Numbered from the stretch's first letter, positions 7,761 to 16,769 are shown. The stretch is 64,000 bases of DNA from Williamsia sterculiae (GCF_900156495.1 NZ_FTNT01000002.1:154359-218358), one strand, 5' to 3'. Numbers and translations are program-made. The notes: generated by a model from the sequence alone, not told the origin.

Positions 7761-9941
7761 TCATCGACCACCGCCCGATCGGTCCGCCTGTTCGGACACC
7801 TCCAACAACCGCAGGGCCAGATCGGCGCGCATCCGGTCGGAATGCTGAGAGAGGTCCAGCCCGGTCAACTTGCGGATGCGGTCGAGTCGGTAGGCAAGCG
7901 TCTTGTGGTGGATGTAGAGGATGTCCGCGGCATCCTTCTGCGAGCAGTTCGCATCGAAGTAGGCGCGGAGCGTCTTCATCAACGACCCGTCGCTGGCCTC
8001 GTCGTAATGTTGGAGTGGTCCGGTGATCTCGCGGACGAACGACTGGAAGTCCGCGTCCTCGTGGCCGAGCAACAGGCGCACGATGCCGAGGTCGTCGTAC
8101 AACGACACCGATCCGAGTCGGCGTGCGGCAGCAAGTGCGGTACGCGCCTCGGAGAACGCCTCCGGGTACTCACCGGGATGCTCGCGGGCGGTGGACAGCC
8201 CCCAGGCCATCGAGATCTCCGGGTATTCCGCGCCCAGTCGAACATTGAGGTTGCGCAGGAAGTCTCGCGATCGGTCGCGGTCCCTGACGGGGATCAGTGC
8301 GACCAGCCAGTTCCCCCTGACGCTGGCCAGGGTCGGTTGCACGGGGGTGGTGATCGCACGCACGGATTCCAGTATCGACCGGCGGGTCCGATCGGAGGTC
8401 GACAGGCTCCACTCCTCATGCTGTGCGACACTCTCGAGATTCTCCAGCGATCCGTAGAGCACCCGGTGCCAGCCCCGCAACCAGACCCCCATCTGTTGCG
8501 CGCGGCCGCGCGCACCGGATCGTTGTTCGGGTGACCCGTCCATGAGATCCCACAACACCTGATCAAGGGCCTCGGCGCGGGCGAGGCTGGCCGCCCGCTG
8601 CTGCAGATGGAACAGGGCGCACGCCAGAGCGGCCTGCGCACAGGCGACCTGGGTGCGTCCGGAGGTGATGCCCGCACCGAGGGCGCAGACCGCACCGAAC
8701 TGGTCGTCGCCGAGCTCGATGGGGTGGATCCAGACGGGTTCGCCACCGGGCGTGTGGACCATCCCGGTGTCGCGACTCAACGACTCGCGCTGTGCGGCAT
8801 AAGCGGCCTCGATGTCGACGTGTGCGGCGTCCCGCGGATACACCGCGTCGACGGCACCGTCGGCGGTCACGATCGCGACGGTGCATCCCGATTGTTCGGC
8901 CAGGGTCCGGGTCACGCGCGCGAACACCGCTCCGTTCTCCAGCACGATGTCGATCAGCGACTTCTGCAGTCGCGCGGTCTCGTCGAGTAAGGCGACCTGT
9001 GCCCGCAGGGTGGCCTGGGTGGCCTCGAGATCGTGCAACGCCGACCGTTGTGAGTCGTAGAGGCGTGCGTTGTCGATCGCGATCGTGGCGAGGTCGGCCA
9101 AGGACTCCAGACGCCGCACGTCGCGTTCGGTGAAGCTGGAGTACCGGCGACGCCACACCTCCAGAACGCCCACGAGATCGTCGCCCAGCAACAACGGGAC
9201 CGCCAGCGCCGACCGTGTCTCCTCCTGTTCGGCCAAGGACATGAAGTCGTTGCTGATCCGCAGATCCTGGAGGTAACTGTCGATCCGCGCCGCCGAGCGG
9301 TTCTGGAACACCATGCCGGCGACACCCTGGCCACGTACCATGCGTAAACGGGAGGTCTCCACCAATCGGTGACCCACACACGATTTCATCCGCAGTTCGT
9401 CCCCCTCGCGGAGGAACACGCCGCAGATGTCGGACTCACTCATCCGGAGGGTCTCGGTGGTGATGGTCAACAACACCTGGTCGAGATCGCTCACGCTCAA
9501 CACCTGCTTGGCCAGATCGCCGACCACCCGCGATTCGACCCGGTAGTCCTCCACCTCGACCCGAGCGGCGTGCAGAGCCCGGATCAACCCGAGCCAGACG
9601 CACATGCGGGTCAGCAGTGCGAGGTCCACCGGACCGCGGTGAACGGTCGACGGCGACGACGGCGGGGGATCAGTAGGCAGGACGATCGCGTAATCACCCG
9701 CGCAGACACCACGTCTGACCAGGATCCCGCTACCGCACTCCAGTGCGGTCAGGGCCGACTGGTCCGGTTCGTATCCCGAATACCTGCGAACCGGGGTCCA
9801 GGTGAGATCGTCGCGTCGGACGATCACCGTCCCGTCGTCTCCGAACACACCGGTCGCCGCCGACTCGGCCTGGTGCGGGTCCTCGGGGACGGTCGCGAGC
9901 AGGCGCTCGAGCCGTGACCGGATGTCGTTGTCGGGCATCAT
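7761..9941 (-). CDS. GAF-domain PucR-family transcriptional regulator
   Basis: 726 residues. An N-terminal region of unclear fold (1-140) is followed by a GAF sensor domain (about 150-300; VRGQGVAGMVFQNRSA, ALAVPLLLGDDLVGVLEVW), a coiled linker and a second ligand-like region, then a GGDEF-like CdaR/PucR middle domain and a C-terminal PucR helix-turn-helix (about 660-715; LRAYFDANCSQKDAADILYIHHKTLAYRLDRI). PucR regulators usually activate catabolic operons when their inducer is present. Being convergent with the rightward BMC operon and 31 nt downstream of the EutJ-like gene, it is the prime candidate to control the locus, possibly via the 2460-2496 repeat (inference). Confidence 0.9.
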   Translation of the reverse strand: MMPDNDIRSRLERLLATVPEDPHQAESAATGVFGDDGTVIVRRDDLTWTPVRRYSGYEPDQSALTALECGSGILVRRGVCAGDYAIVLPTDPPPSSPSTVHRGPVDLALLTRMCVWLGLIRALHAARVEVEDYRVESRVVGDLAKQVLSVSDLDQVLLTITTETLRMSESDICGVFLREGDELRMKSCVGHRLVETSRLRMVRGQGVAGMVFQNRSAARIDSYLQDLRISNDFMSLAEQEETRSALAVPLLLGDDLVGVLEVWRRRYSSFTERDVRRLESLADLATIAIDNARLYDSQRSALHDLEATQATLRAQVALLDETARLQKSLIDIVLENGAVFARVTRTLAEQSGCTVAIVTADGAVDAVYPRDAAHVDIEAAYAAQRESLSRDTGMVHTPGGEPVWIHPIELGDDQFGAVCALGAGITSGRTQVACAQAALACALFHLQQRAASLARAEALDQVLWDLMDGSPEQRSGARGRAQQMGVWLRGWHRVLYGSLENLESVAQHEEWSLSTSDRTRRSILESVRAITTPVQPTLASVRGNWLVALIPVRDRDRSRDFLRNLNVRLGAEYPEISMAWGLSTAREHPGEYPEAFSEARTALAAARRLGSVSLYDDLGIVRLLLGHEDADFQSFVREITGPLQHYDEASDGSLMKTLRAYFDANCSQKDAADILYIHHKTLAYRLDRIRKLTGLDLSQHSDRMRADLALRLLEVSEQADRSGGGR

Positions 9942-9972
9942 CGTCCGCGATCGTCGATGGTCGTTCGAGCCG

Positions 9973-10797
9973 TCATGTCGAGGACTGCGCGATGCCGAGC
10001 GGTGTGATCAGCTGCGCGTGGGGGTAGGTGTGGACCGGCCTGTGGAGGTAGGCGGAGATGATCTGTGCGGCACCGGGGTACATCAGCGCACCACCCGCGA
10101 GATGGACCTCGAGGTCGTCCGCGCCCCGGGTGAGATCGGCGATGTTGTGGGCTATTCGTTCGAATCCGGGGTGGAGGATCGCCGCGAAGGCGTCGTCAGG
10201 CTCTTCTCGTTTGCGTTGTTCGGCCTCCGCGATGTCCACGCCGAGTGCACCGGACAGGATCAGATCGAGGTGGTGTCCGCCCCCGGGACGATCATCGAGT
10301 TCGGTCAGATCACCGCCACGGAAGATGCCGACCCCGGTCGACCCGCCGCCCACGTCGACGACCACCCCGTCGATCACCTGCAGGGCATGGTTTGCCGCGC
10401 TCACCTCGTCCAGCAGAGTCACCTCATCGAATCCGGCGGACTCCAGAACGAATCGGCAGGCGCGGCTCTCTGCTTCTCCGACGCACGGAGGGTATGCGGT
10501 TGCCGCGGTGGACAACTCGACACCCAGAACATCCTCGGCCCGCTGTCTCAGCGTCGTCGCTGCCGCGGATGCCGCGGCGAAGTCGACGACCACCCCGTCG
10601 CGGACCGCGGCGGTCCGGATGGCGTCGATCCACACGGGTAGTCCGGTCGCATCGACCACGGTGACAACGCAGGTCGCGGTGCCCAGATCGACACCGGTGC
10701 GCAGGTCGGCACCGTCGGGAGAGCGAGGGTGACCGAACACCGAACCGGCCAGCTCCAGCACCTCATGAACACCGCGATGCGGCGCGTGCGCTGTCAT
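9973..10797 (-). CDS. eutJ: EutJ-like actin-fold (Hsp70-type) ATPase
   Basis: 274 residues. Actin/Hsp70 nucleotide-binding motifs are readable: phosphate-1 GVDLGTATCVV (about 35-45), phosphate-2 VVVDVGGGSTGVGIF and the adenosine motif AGGALMYPGA. The size and lack of a peptide-binding domain match EutJ, a putative chaperone found in ethanolamine and other BMC operons. Its role is not settled; help in assembly or reactivation of cargo is proposed. The start at 10797 is chosen because GAGG lies 8 nt upstream; ATGs at 10803 and 10875 fit less well. It lies between a zinc alcohol dehydrogenase and the PucR regulator, all on the same strand. Confidence 0.82.
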   Translation of the reverse strand: MTAHAPHRGVHEVLELAGSVFGHPRSPDGADLRTGVDLGTATCVVTVVDATGLPVWIDAIRTAAVRDGVVVDFAAASAAATTLRQRAEDVLGVELSTAATAYPPCVGEAESRACRFVLESAGFDEVTLLDEVSAANHALQVIDGVVVDVGGGSTGVGIFRGGDLTELDDRPGGGHHLDLILSGALGVDIAEAEQRKREEPDDAFAAILHPGFERIAHNIADLTRGADDLEVHLAGGALMYPGAAQIISAYLHRPVHTYPHAQLITPLGIAQSST

Positions 10798-10934
10798 GGT
10801 CATGTCCTCGGTGACGGTCGGCGGGTGACTCACGTCGAGGACGATACGCCCGCTCGGGTGATGGCAGGTTGTCATCGGTGGATAGTCGGGACCGGGGTGG
10901 CTGTCTCAGAAGGACAACGACCGGCACACAGTGC

Positions 10935-12041
10935 TCAGGGTGTGGGGAAGGTCAGGACGGCCTTGGTGACATCGCCGCGGTGGACGGCGTCGAGCGCGGT
11001 GTTGATGTCGGCGAAGTCGAAGGTGGTGATCAGCCGGTCGAACGGAAACCGCCCCTCGCGATGGAGTTCGATCATTCGCGGCACGAAGGCGCCCGGGATC
11101 GCGTCACCTTCGACGACACCCACGAGAGTCCGGCCAAACAGGAGGTGTCCCTGGTCGACCGTGACATCGTTGGGCATACCCTGGAATCCGACGGTCGCGC
11201 AGACACCTGGGGTCTGTAGGCATTCGAGGGCGGCACGGACGACGTCGGAGAACCCGATGCAGTCCACCGAGTAGTTCACACCCAACCCGCCGGTGATCTC
11301 CTGGATACGGGCTACGGGATCGGTGGTCGCCGAGTTGATGGCGTGCGTGGCACCCAGATCGCTTGCGGTGTCGAGCCGCGCATCCGACACGTCGACCGCG
11401 ATGATCGTGTCGCAGCCCGCGACGATCGCGGCCAACAGTGCCGACAGCCCCACCGATCCCATCGCGAAAATCGCGATCGTCGAACCGGGCTCCGGGTCGA
11501 GGGTGTTCAGCACGGCCCCGGCACCGGTCTGGATGCCGCAACCGAGCGGGCCGAGGATGTCCAGCGGGATGTCGTCATCCACCCTGATGGCGTTGTTCTC
11601 GGCGACGACCGCGTGCTGCGCCCACGACGACTGCCCGAACCACGCGCCGAGGACCGGGGTACCGTCGCGATGCAGCGGCGTGGAACCGTCGGTCCGCGCA
11701 CCGACCAGATTCAACGGCACGAACGCGCGACAGTGCTGCGGGAGATCGGCTGTGCAGTGGTCGCACTCACCGCAATGCGCGTAGGAGAGAACCACCGGGT
11801 CACCCACCGACAGCAGCGTCACCCCCGCGCCGATCCGTTCGACGACACCGGATCCCTCGTGTCCGAGCACGATCGGTGTCTGACCAGGTGCCGGTGCGGC
11901 GATCACCCCCAGATCCGTGTGGCAGATACCGACTCCGACCATGCGCACCAGTACCTCGTGGGGTCGAAGGTCGTCGACATCGACGTCGGTGACCTCCAAC
12001 TCGGTGTTCGCGTGGTTGAGAATTGCGGCGGTGGTCTTCAT
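10935..12041 (-). CDS. Zinc alcohol dehydrogenase, aryl/benzyl-alcohol dehydrogenase-like
   Basis: 368 residues, MDR superfamily, class-III-like. Zinc ligands are in GICHTD and LGHEGSGVVE. The structural loop HCGECDHCTADLPQHC has C-x2-C-x2-C-x7-C spacing. The segment LGPLGCGIQTGAGAVLN and the coenzyme motif AMGSVGLSA with Asp in AVDVSDARL indicate NAD(H) use. It most resembles benzyl-alcohol (XylB/AdhC-type) dehydrogenases. The start at 12041 has GAGGG about 10 nt upstream. It lies 137 nt upstream of the EutJ-like gene on the same strand, so it may belong to the BMC regulon, but that is not proven. A palindromic operator-like site lies about 190 nt upstream. Confidence 0.85.
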   Translation of the reverse strand: MKTTAAILNHANTELEVTDVDVDDLRPHEVLVRMVGVGICHTDLGVIAAPAPGQTPIVLGHEGSGVVERIGAGVTLLSVGDPVVLSYAHCGECDHCTADLPQHCRAFVPLNLVGARTDGSTPLHRDGTPVLGAWFGQSSWAQHAVVAENNAIRVDDDIPLDILGPLGCGIQTGAGAVLNTLDPEPGSTIAIFAMGSVGLSALLAAIVAGCDTIIAVDVSDARLDTASDLGATHAINSATTDPVARIQEITGGLGVNYSVDCIGFSDVVRAALECLQTPGVCATVGFQGMPNDVTVDQGHLLFGRTLVGVVEGDAIPGAFVPRMIELHREGRFPFDRLITTFDFADINTALDAVHRGDVTKAVLTFPTP

Positions 12042-12233
12042 CGTGGATGTCCCTCGGTACGTCGTCTGTTGCGCGGCGCGGAGAGGTCTGCGCCGTTCGG
12101 AGATCCGGTCCCGCCGGACGGGACGCCGAAACCACGTCACATCGTCGTGTTCCGATGATCTCGAGCTGTGTGTCTCTCCGCACGTGGCGACGCTAGTCAT
12201 CGAGAACCCCGCCGACACACCGATCACCGCACT

Positions 12234-12252
12234 GCTATCCGATCCGGATAGC
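12234..12252. promoter_or_regulatory. Palindromic operator-like site upstream of the aryl-alcohol dehydrogenase
   Basis: A perfect 19-nt inverted repeat GCTATCCG-ATC-CGGATAGC lies in the 285-nt gap upstream of the alcohol dehydrogenase gene. A third half-site, GGATAGC, follows about 35 nt away, near 12290. The symmetry and spacing look like a dimeric repressor site. The cognate regulator is unknown. The rest of the gap shows nothing I can assign. Confidence 0.45.
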
Positions 12253-12326
12253 ACCACGCCGGGGTCGTGGTCGACCAGGGATAGCCGCTCGACGCCGCGG
12301 GTGCCTTCGGGAGGCCGATGGCGGCC

Positions 12327-13010
12327 TCAACAGCCCAACAGGTCGGCCAACTCACCCAGATCAGTGACGTGGAACAGGTTCGCCGGGTCGCGCGCCTCTT
12401 CTTTGCGCTCCGGACCCCATTCGTGCGGGCGTTCGACGTAGGCGGTCTGCAGTCCGTACGAGCGGGCCGCGTCGAGGTCCCAGGAGTGGGTCGCGACCAT
12501 CAGCACCTCGTCCGGCGCGACGTCGAGAATCCGTGTGATCCCCAGATAGGTGTCGGCCGCGGGCTTGTAGTGACCCCAGATGTCGGCGCCACCGATGAAA
12601 TCCCAAGCGAGGTCACTGTGTTTCGCCATCTCGACCAGCAGCGCGACGTTGCCGTTGCTCAATGTGCCGACGATGTAGCGGCTCCGCAGCCGTCGCAGGG
12701 CCGCCGAGACATCGGGCCATCCGGGGATCACATGCCAGGCGTGAACCGCCGCATCCAGTTGTCCGTCGGTGGGGGTGACACCACGATCGTGGAGCAACAC
12801 GGTCAGCGATTCCCGATGCAGGTCGTCGAGCAGGGCCCACGGCCGCCGGCCCGCCTCCACGTCGCGCAGGGCCGGGCTGTAGGCGCGTCGCCAATCGCGG
12901 GTCAGTGCGTGCGCATCGACCTCGGGAAAGATGCCCGCCATCGCGTCGCCGACACCGGTGTGCCAGTCGGTGACGGTGCCGAAGGTGTCGAAGGCGAGAA
13001 CCTTGATCAT
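12327..13010 (-). CDS. Haloacid dehalogenase type II family hydrolase
   Basis: 227 residues. It starts with the nucleophile motif LAFDTFGTVTDWHTGVG (Asp in FDTFGT, as in L-2-haloacid dehalogenases), then motif II LSNGN, the lysine motif GHYKPAADTYLG and the C-terminal MVATHSWDLDAARSYGL block typical of type II dehalogenases. It should hydrolyse 2-haloacids or similar substrates in the cytoplasm. The ATG at 13010 has GAGG 8 nt upstream. Open reading continues upstream past 13010, but that part is antisense to the neighbouring protease gene and has no homologous features, so it is excluded. It is on the same strand as the protease, 50 nt away. Confidence 0.88.
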   Translation of the reverse strand: MIKVLAFDTFGTVTDWHTGVGDAMAGIFPEVDAHALTRDWRRAYSPALRDVEAGRRPWALLDDLHRESLTVLLHDRGVTPTDGQLDAAVHAWHVIPGWPDVSAALRRLRSRYIVGTLSNGNVALLVEMAKHSDLAWDFIGGADIWGHYKPAADTYLGITRILDVAPDEVLMVATHSWDLDAARSYGLQTAYVERPHEWGPERKEEARDPANLFHVTDLGELADLLGC

Positions 13011-13060
13011 GGTGGTGGCCTCACGGTTGCGGACGAGGTGCACCGCCGACTCTAGAGCGG

Positions 13061-13792
13061 TCAGCAGTCCGACTGTGGCTCCGGCGCGACGTCGCTCGGT
13101 CCGTGGGCTTCGGCACGGGCGATCACCTCGTGTAGATCGCTCCCGAACACGGGTGAATGCGACACGTCGGTGATGCAACCACCCTGGTGATATCCACCGA
13201 CGATGCCGATCGCGCTGCGTCCGGCGATCCACGGTGACCCGCTGGTGCCGTCGACGAGTCCACGACAGCTGATCGTCGGGACGCCGCGGACGGTACGCGT
13301 CCGTCCACGGCATCCCACCGGGTCGTCGGCCACCCCGCCGTACCCCACCACGCGGACTCGGGAACCCGGTGTGGTGGAACCCACGGTGAATCCGCGACCC
13401 GTCACGGTCTCGAGAGGGTGCTGCGGCGATCCCGGGTCTGGTGCCACGCGCATCACCGCGAAGTCGTCGTCGACGTTCAGCCCACGCACCCACGATGAGG
13501 CCAGGTACACGGCGGTCACCCGCCAGATCCCGTAGGGCTTGATCCGGTCGTGATAGCCGGGAGCGAAGCGGATGTCGTCGGCGGCGCCGGTCACGCAGTG
13601 CGCGGCCGTGAGAAGCAGGTCTCCGGTCCGGCTGTGGATCACCGTCGCCGTGCAGTCGTGCTCGTCGGACGTCCCGATGAACAGTGGTCCCACCCGTCGG
13701 TCGGCCAACACACTCGGCTGCGGGGTCGAGGCGCTGCCGCCCACGAGTGAAGCACCGACCACCACCGCGAGGAACATCAGGACCTGACGCAC
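13061..13792 (-). CDS. Secreted trypsin-like serine protease
   Basis: 243 residues. An N-terminal signal peptide (MRQVLMFLAVVVGASLVGG) precedes a chymotrypsin-fold domain. The triad is visible: His in LLTAAHCV, Asp in VDDDFAVMRV and Ser in GTSGSPW. Paired cysteines (DCTATV with AHC; CRGRTRTV with SCRGLV) suggest disulphides and export. The family acts outside the cell on peptides or envelope proteins; the substrate is unknown. It is divergent from the membrane-protein gene at 13858 with a 65-nt gap. Confidence 0.88.
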   Translation of the reverse strand: MRQVLMFLAVVVGASLVGGSASTPQPSVLADRRVGPLFIGTSDEHDCTATVIHSRTGDLLLTAAHCVTGAADDIRFAPGYHDRIKPYGIWRVTAVYLASSWVRGLNVDDDFAVMRVAPDPGSPQHPLETVTGRGFTVGSTTPGSRVRVVGYGGVADDPVGCRGRTRTVRGVPTISCRGLVDGTSGSPWIAGRSAIGIVGGYHQGGCITDVSHSPVFGSDLHEVIARAEAHGPSDVAPEPQSDC

Positions 13793-13857
13793 GCCCTGAC
13801 TGTAGAAGCGAAACCTGGACGCCGAGCGACCGGCGGAGTGCAGGGCACACTGTTGTG

Positions 13858-14565
13858 ATGGCCGACGAGACCGACCGCGCGGTAGGGCCCACCGACGACG
13901 CCGCGGTGCCCGCGTGGCGGCGGCACACCGTGGCAGAGCAGCGGTGGCCTGCGGCGCTCGCGGTGTTGGTGGTCATCGGACTGCAGATCTCCCTGCCCGA
14001 CCATCTCAACCTCTCGTCGCGGTACCTGTTGCCGATCATCGAACTGGCCCTGTTGGTGGTGCTCGTGGCGGCCAATCCGCGGCGGATGGAGAGCACCTCC
14101 GCGCCGCTGCGACTGTGCGGACTCGCCCTCATCGCGCTGGCCAGCCTGGCCAATGCGTACTCGGCAGTCCGGATCGTCATCGACATCGTCACCAGTTCGT
14201 CGCGGGCAGGCGCCGGCGAACTGCTGCTGTCGGGCGCCACCGTCTACCTGACCAACGTCATCATCTTCGGACTCTGGTACTGGGAGCTCGACCGCGGTGG
14301 ACCCGTCGACCGCGCCTGCGGTGTCGCGCAGTACCCGGACCTGCTGTTCCCGCAGATGACGTCGCCCCCGGAGTTGTCACCGCCCGAGTGGGAACCCCGG
14401 TTGATCGACTACCTGTACGTCGCCTACACCAACGCCACCGCGTTCAGCCCCACCGACACCATGCCGATGACCCGCTGGGCCAAGGCGGCGATGGCCCTGC
14501 AGTCGGCGGTCGCGCTGATCACCGTGGCCATGGTGCTCGCCCGGGCCATCAACATCCTCAAATAG
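13858..14565 (+). CDS. Conserved multi-pass membrane protein
   Basis: 235 residues with an N-terminal cytoplasmic segment and about four hydrophobic helices (around 35-55, 60-75, 85-110, 130-150, plus a last one near 215-233). A conserved-looking loop WYWELDRGGPVDRA and YTNATAFSPTDTMPMTRWAK precede the last helix. I recognise the pattern from uncharacterised actinobacterial membrane proteins, but no function can be assigned. The ATG at 13858 is chosen because hydrophilic coding sequence begins there; earlier in-frame codons are antisense to the protease gene. Confidence 0.75.
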   Translation: MADETDRAVGPTDDAAVPAWRRHTVAEQRWPAALAVLVVIGLQISLPDHLNLSSRYLLPIIELALLVVLVAANPRRMESTSAPLRLCGLALIALASLANAYSAVRIVIDIVTSSSRAGAGELLLSGATVYLTNVIIFGLWYWELDRGGPVDRACGVAQYPDLLFPQMTSPPELSPPEWEPRLIDYLYVAYTNATAFSPTDTMPMTRWAKAAMALQSAVALITVAMVLARAINILK

Positions 14566-14628
14566 GCGCTGGGGCCAGCCTTCCCGAACGGGCCCGAGGA
14601 GGCGCGTGACGGAGACTATGGTCACTAC

Positions 14629-16164
14629 ATGGAGGATGAGAATCGGGTCGGTGGCACCACCGCACTGCCCGAGGCCGTCGACATCCTGGTCGTCGGCGCA
14701 GGCTTCGGTGGACTGGCCGCAGTCCACCGGCTGCGCCGCGAACACCCCGGACTCAGCCTGCACGTGATCGACCGCGGACCCACGGCCGGCGGGGTGTGGC
14801 GGGACAACACCTACCCCGGCTGTGCCTGCGATGTGCCGACTGCCTTGTACTCGCTCTCGTTCGCCGACAACCCGGGGTGGTCGCATTCCTACGGTCGTCA
14901 GCCCGAGATCCGCGACTACCTCGAGGGCGTCGCCGGCGCGATCGGCGGACCGACCACTTACGACTGCGCGCTGACCGGTGCACGCTGGGACCCCGGCCGC
15001 TCGGTCTGGGTGGTGCGGACCGACCACGGATCCGTCGAGTGTCGGTTCCTGGTGCTGGCCACCGGAACGCTGTCGACACCGGAACTGCCCGACGTCCCTG
15101 GCCTTGATCGGTTCCGTGGTCACGTTTTCCACAGTGCGAGCTGGGATCATGATCGCGACCTCACCGGCAGGCGGGTCGCCGCGATCGGTACCGGCGCGTC
15201 CGCGATCCAGTTCGTCCCGGAGATCGTCGACCGAGTCGCACATCTGACGGTGTTCCAGCGGACCCCCGCGTGGGTCATTCCCCGGGTTGACCGGGTCATC
15301 TCGGCGTCGGAACGGCGCCTGTATCGTCGAATCCCGTTCGCCCACAAACTGATGCGCGCCCTGATCTACGCCTACCGCGAGGTGTACGTGGTGCTGATGG
15401 CGCTGCGACCGGGATTGCTGCCGATCGCCGCGGCGATGGGACGGCTGCACCTGCGCCGTCAGGTACGCGACCCCGGGCTCCGCCGTCGGTTGACCCCGAC
15501 CTTCACCATCGGCTGTAAGCGGATGCTGCTCAGCAACGCGTGGTTCCCGGCCCTGCAGCGGCCGAACGTCGAGCTGGTCGGTGGTCTGCGCGAGCTCACC
15601 GAATCCGGCGCGGTGGACGACGACGGAACAGAACACGAGGTGGACACCGTCATCTTCGGCACCGGTTTCACCCCGACGGAGCCACCGGTCGCACGACTGG
15701 TCGTCGGGCGCGACGGCCGGACTCTGGCCGCACGTTGGGACGGGTCGCCGAGCGCCTACCGCGGGGTCAGTGTCAGTGGCTTCCCCAACATGTTCCTGAT
15801 GTACGGACCCAACACCAATCTCGGTCACAGCTCGATCGTGTTGATGCTGGAGGCGCAGGCCGGATATCTCAGCCGGATGCTCGACCATCTCCATTGCCAC
15901 GGGTATGGCGAAGCCGACGTCCGCATCGCGGCAGAGAAGCGGTATCGCGACGAGGTGGACACCCGATTGCGTGGCACGGTCTGGAACATCGGCGGGTGTT
16001 CGAGTTGGTACATCGACTCCGCGGGCCGCAACTCCGTGATGTGGCCGACCTTCACCTGGCGGTACAAGCAGATGATGGGCGAATTCAACCCGGCGGCATA
16101 CGACTTCGACTCGGCGCCCGATGTCGACCGACCAGCCCACGATCGGTTGGAGCGGACGGGATGA
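14629..16164 (+). CDS. Flavin-containing Baeyer-Villiger-type monooxygenase
   Basis: 511 residues. The N-terminal FAD motif is VVGAGFGGLAA (about 21-31), followed by the CDVPTALYS segment. The Baeyer-Villiger fingerprint FRGHVFHSASWD (about 161-172, FxGxxxHxxxW) directly precedes the second Rossmann motif AAIGTGASA used for NADPH. The C-terminal part contains VSVSGFPNMFLMYGPNTNLGHSSIV, as in cyclohexanone- and acetone-type monooxygenases. It inserts oxygen into ketones or S/N-oxygenates; the substrate is unknown. Its stop overlaps the start of the TetR gene (ATGA), so the two are almost certainly co-transcribed and the regulator probably controls this enzyme. Confidence 0.9.
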   Translation: MEDENRVGGTTALPEAVDILVVGAGFGGLAAVHRLRREHPGLSLHVIDRGPTAGGVWRDNTYPGCACDVPTALYSLSFADNPGWSHSYGRQPEIRDYLEGVAGAIGGPTTYDCALTGARWDPGRSVWVVRTDHGSVECRFLVLATGTLSTPELPDVPGLDRFRGHVFHSASWDHDRDLTGRRVAAIGTGASAIQFVPEIVDRVAHLTVFQRTPAWVIPRVDRVISASERRLYRRIPFAHKLMRALIYAYREVYVVLMALRPGLLPIAAAMGRLHLRRQVRDPGLRRRLTPTFTIGCKRMLLSNAWFPALQRPNVELVGGLRELTESGAVDDDGTEHEVDTVIFGTGFTPTEPPVARLVVGRDGRTLAARWDGSPSAYRGVSVSGFPNMFLMYGPNTNLGHSSIVLMLEAQAGYLSRMLDHLHCHGYGEADVRIAAEKRYRDEVDTRLRGTVWNIGGCSSWYIDSAGRNSVMWPTFTWRYKQMMGEFNPAAYDFDSAPDVDRPAHDRLERTG

Positions 16165-16751
16165 CCGGTCGCGCGCAGCTCGGGCGCGGCAGCGAGACGC
16201 GCGCTCGCATCCTCGACGCCACCATCGACGTGTTGGTGCAGGCGGGGTATGCGCGAACCACCACACAGGAGGTGACCCGGCGATCCGGTGTGTCGCGCGG
16301 TGCGCAACTGCACCACTTCCCGACGCGGGAGTCGTTGGTGATTGCCGCGGTGAGCAGACTGGTGGACCGCCGATTGGCCGAGCTGGTGGCGTCCGCCCCG
16401 GAGCTGTCGGGCCTGGACGTACTGCTCGAAGCATTCTCCGGGCCACTGTTCGATGCCACCCTCGAAGTGTGGGTGGCGGCTCGGACCGACTCGGTGTTGC
16501 GGGCGGCGATGGTTCCGCTGGAACAGACTGTCGCCGACAAGGTGCGTGCGGGCTGCCACGAGTTGTTCGGGGAACAGCTGACGGCGGAGCAGATGGAGTT
16601 GAGCGTGGAGATCGCTCGCGGTCTTGCTGTGTCCCGCATCTTCCGCGACGAGGCGGGTGAGCGAGCCATCCGGGCACGGTTGCTCCCGGCCTGGGAATCG
16701 ATGGTCGGGCTGTCCGGATCCGGTTCGTCGACGCCGATGGCAGACGACTGA
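16161..16751 (+). CDS. TetR-family transcriptional regulator
   Basis: 196 residues. The N-terminal helix-turn-helix is typical of TetR (ATIDVLVQAGYARTTTQEVTRRSG, then SRGAQLHHFPTRESLV). The C-terminal ligand domain is all-helical. It overlaps the upstream monooxygenase by 4 nt, an arrangement common for repressors that sense the enzyme substrate. The operator site was not identified. Confidence 0.9.
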   Translation: MTGRAQLGRGSETRARILDATIDVLVQAGYARTTTQEVTRRSGVSRGAQLHHFPTRESLVIAAVSRLVDRRLAELVASAPELSGLDVLLEAFSGPLFDATLEVWVAARTDSVLRAAMVPLEQTVADKVRAGCHELFGEQLTAEQMELSVEIARGLAVSRIFRDEAGERAIRARLLPAWESMVGLSGSGSSTPMADD

Positions 16752-16769
16752 CACCGCCCGGTAGGGGAG

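Noticed and set aside
12327-14240. One very long 637-residue leftward reading frame covering the dehalogenase
   Set aside because: Only the part from 13010 leftward has HAD motifs and a ribosome-binding site. The rest is antisense to the serine protease and membrane-protein genes and is Arg/Pro/Ser-rich, a high-GC artefact.
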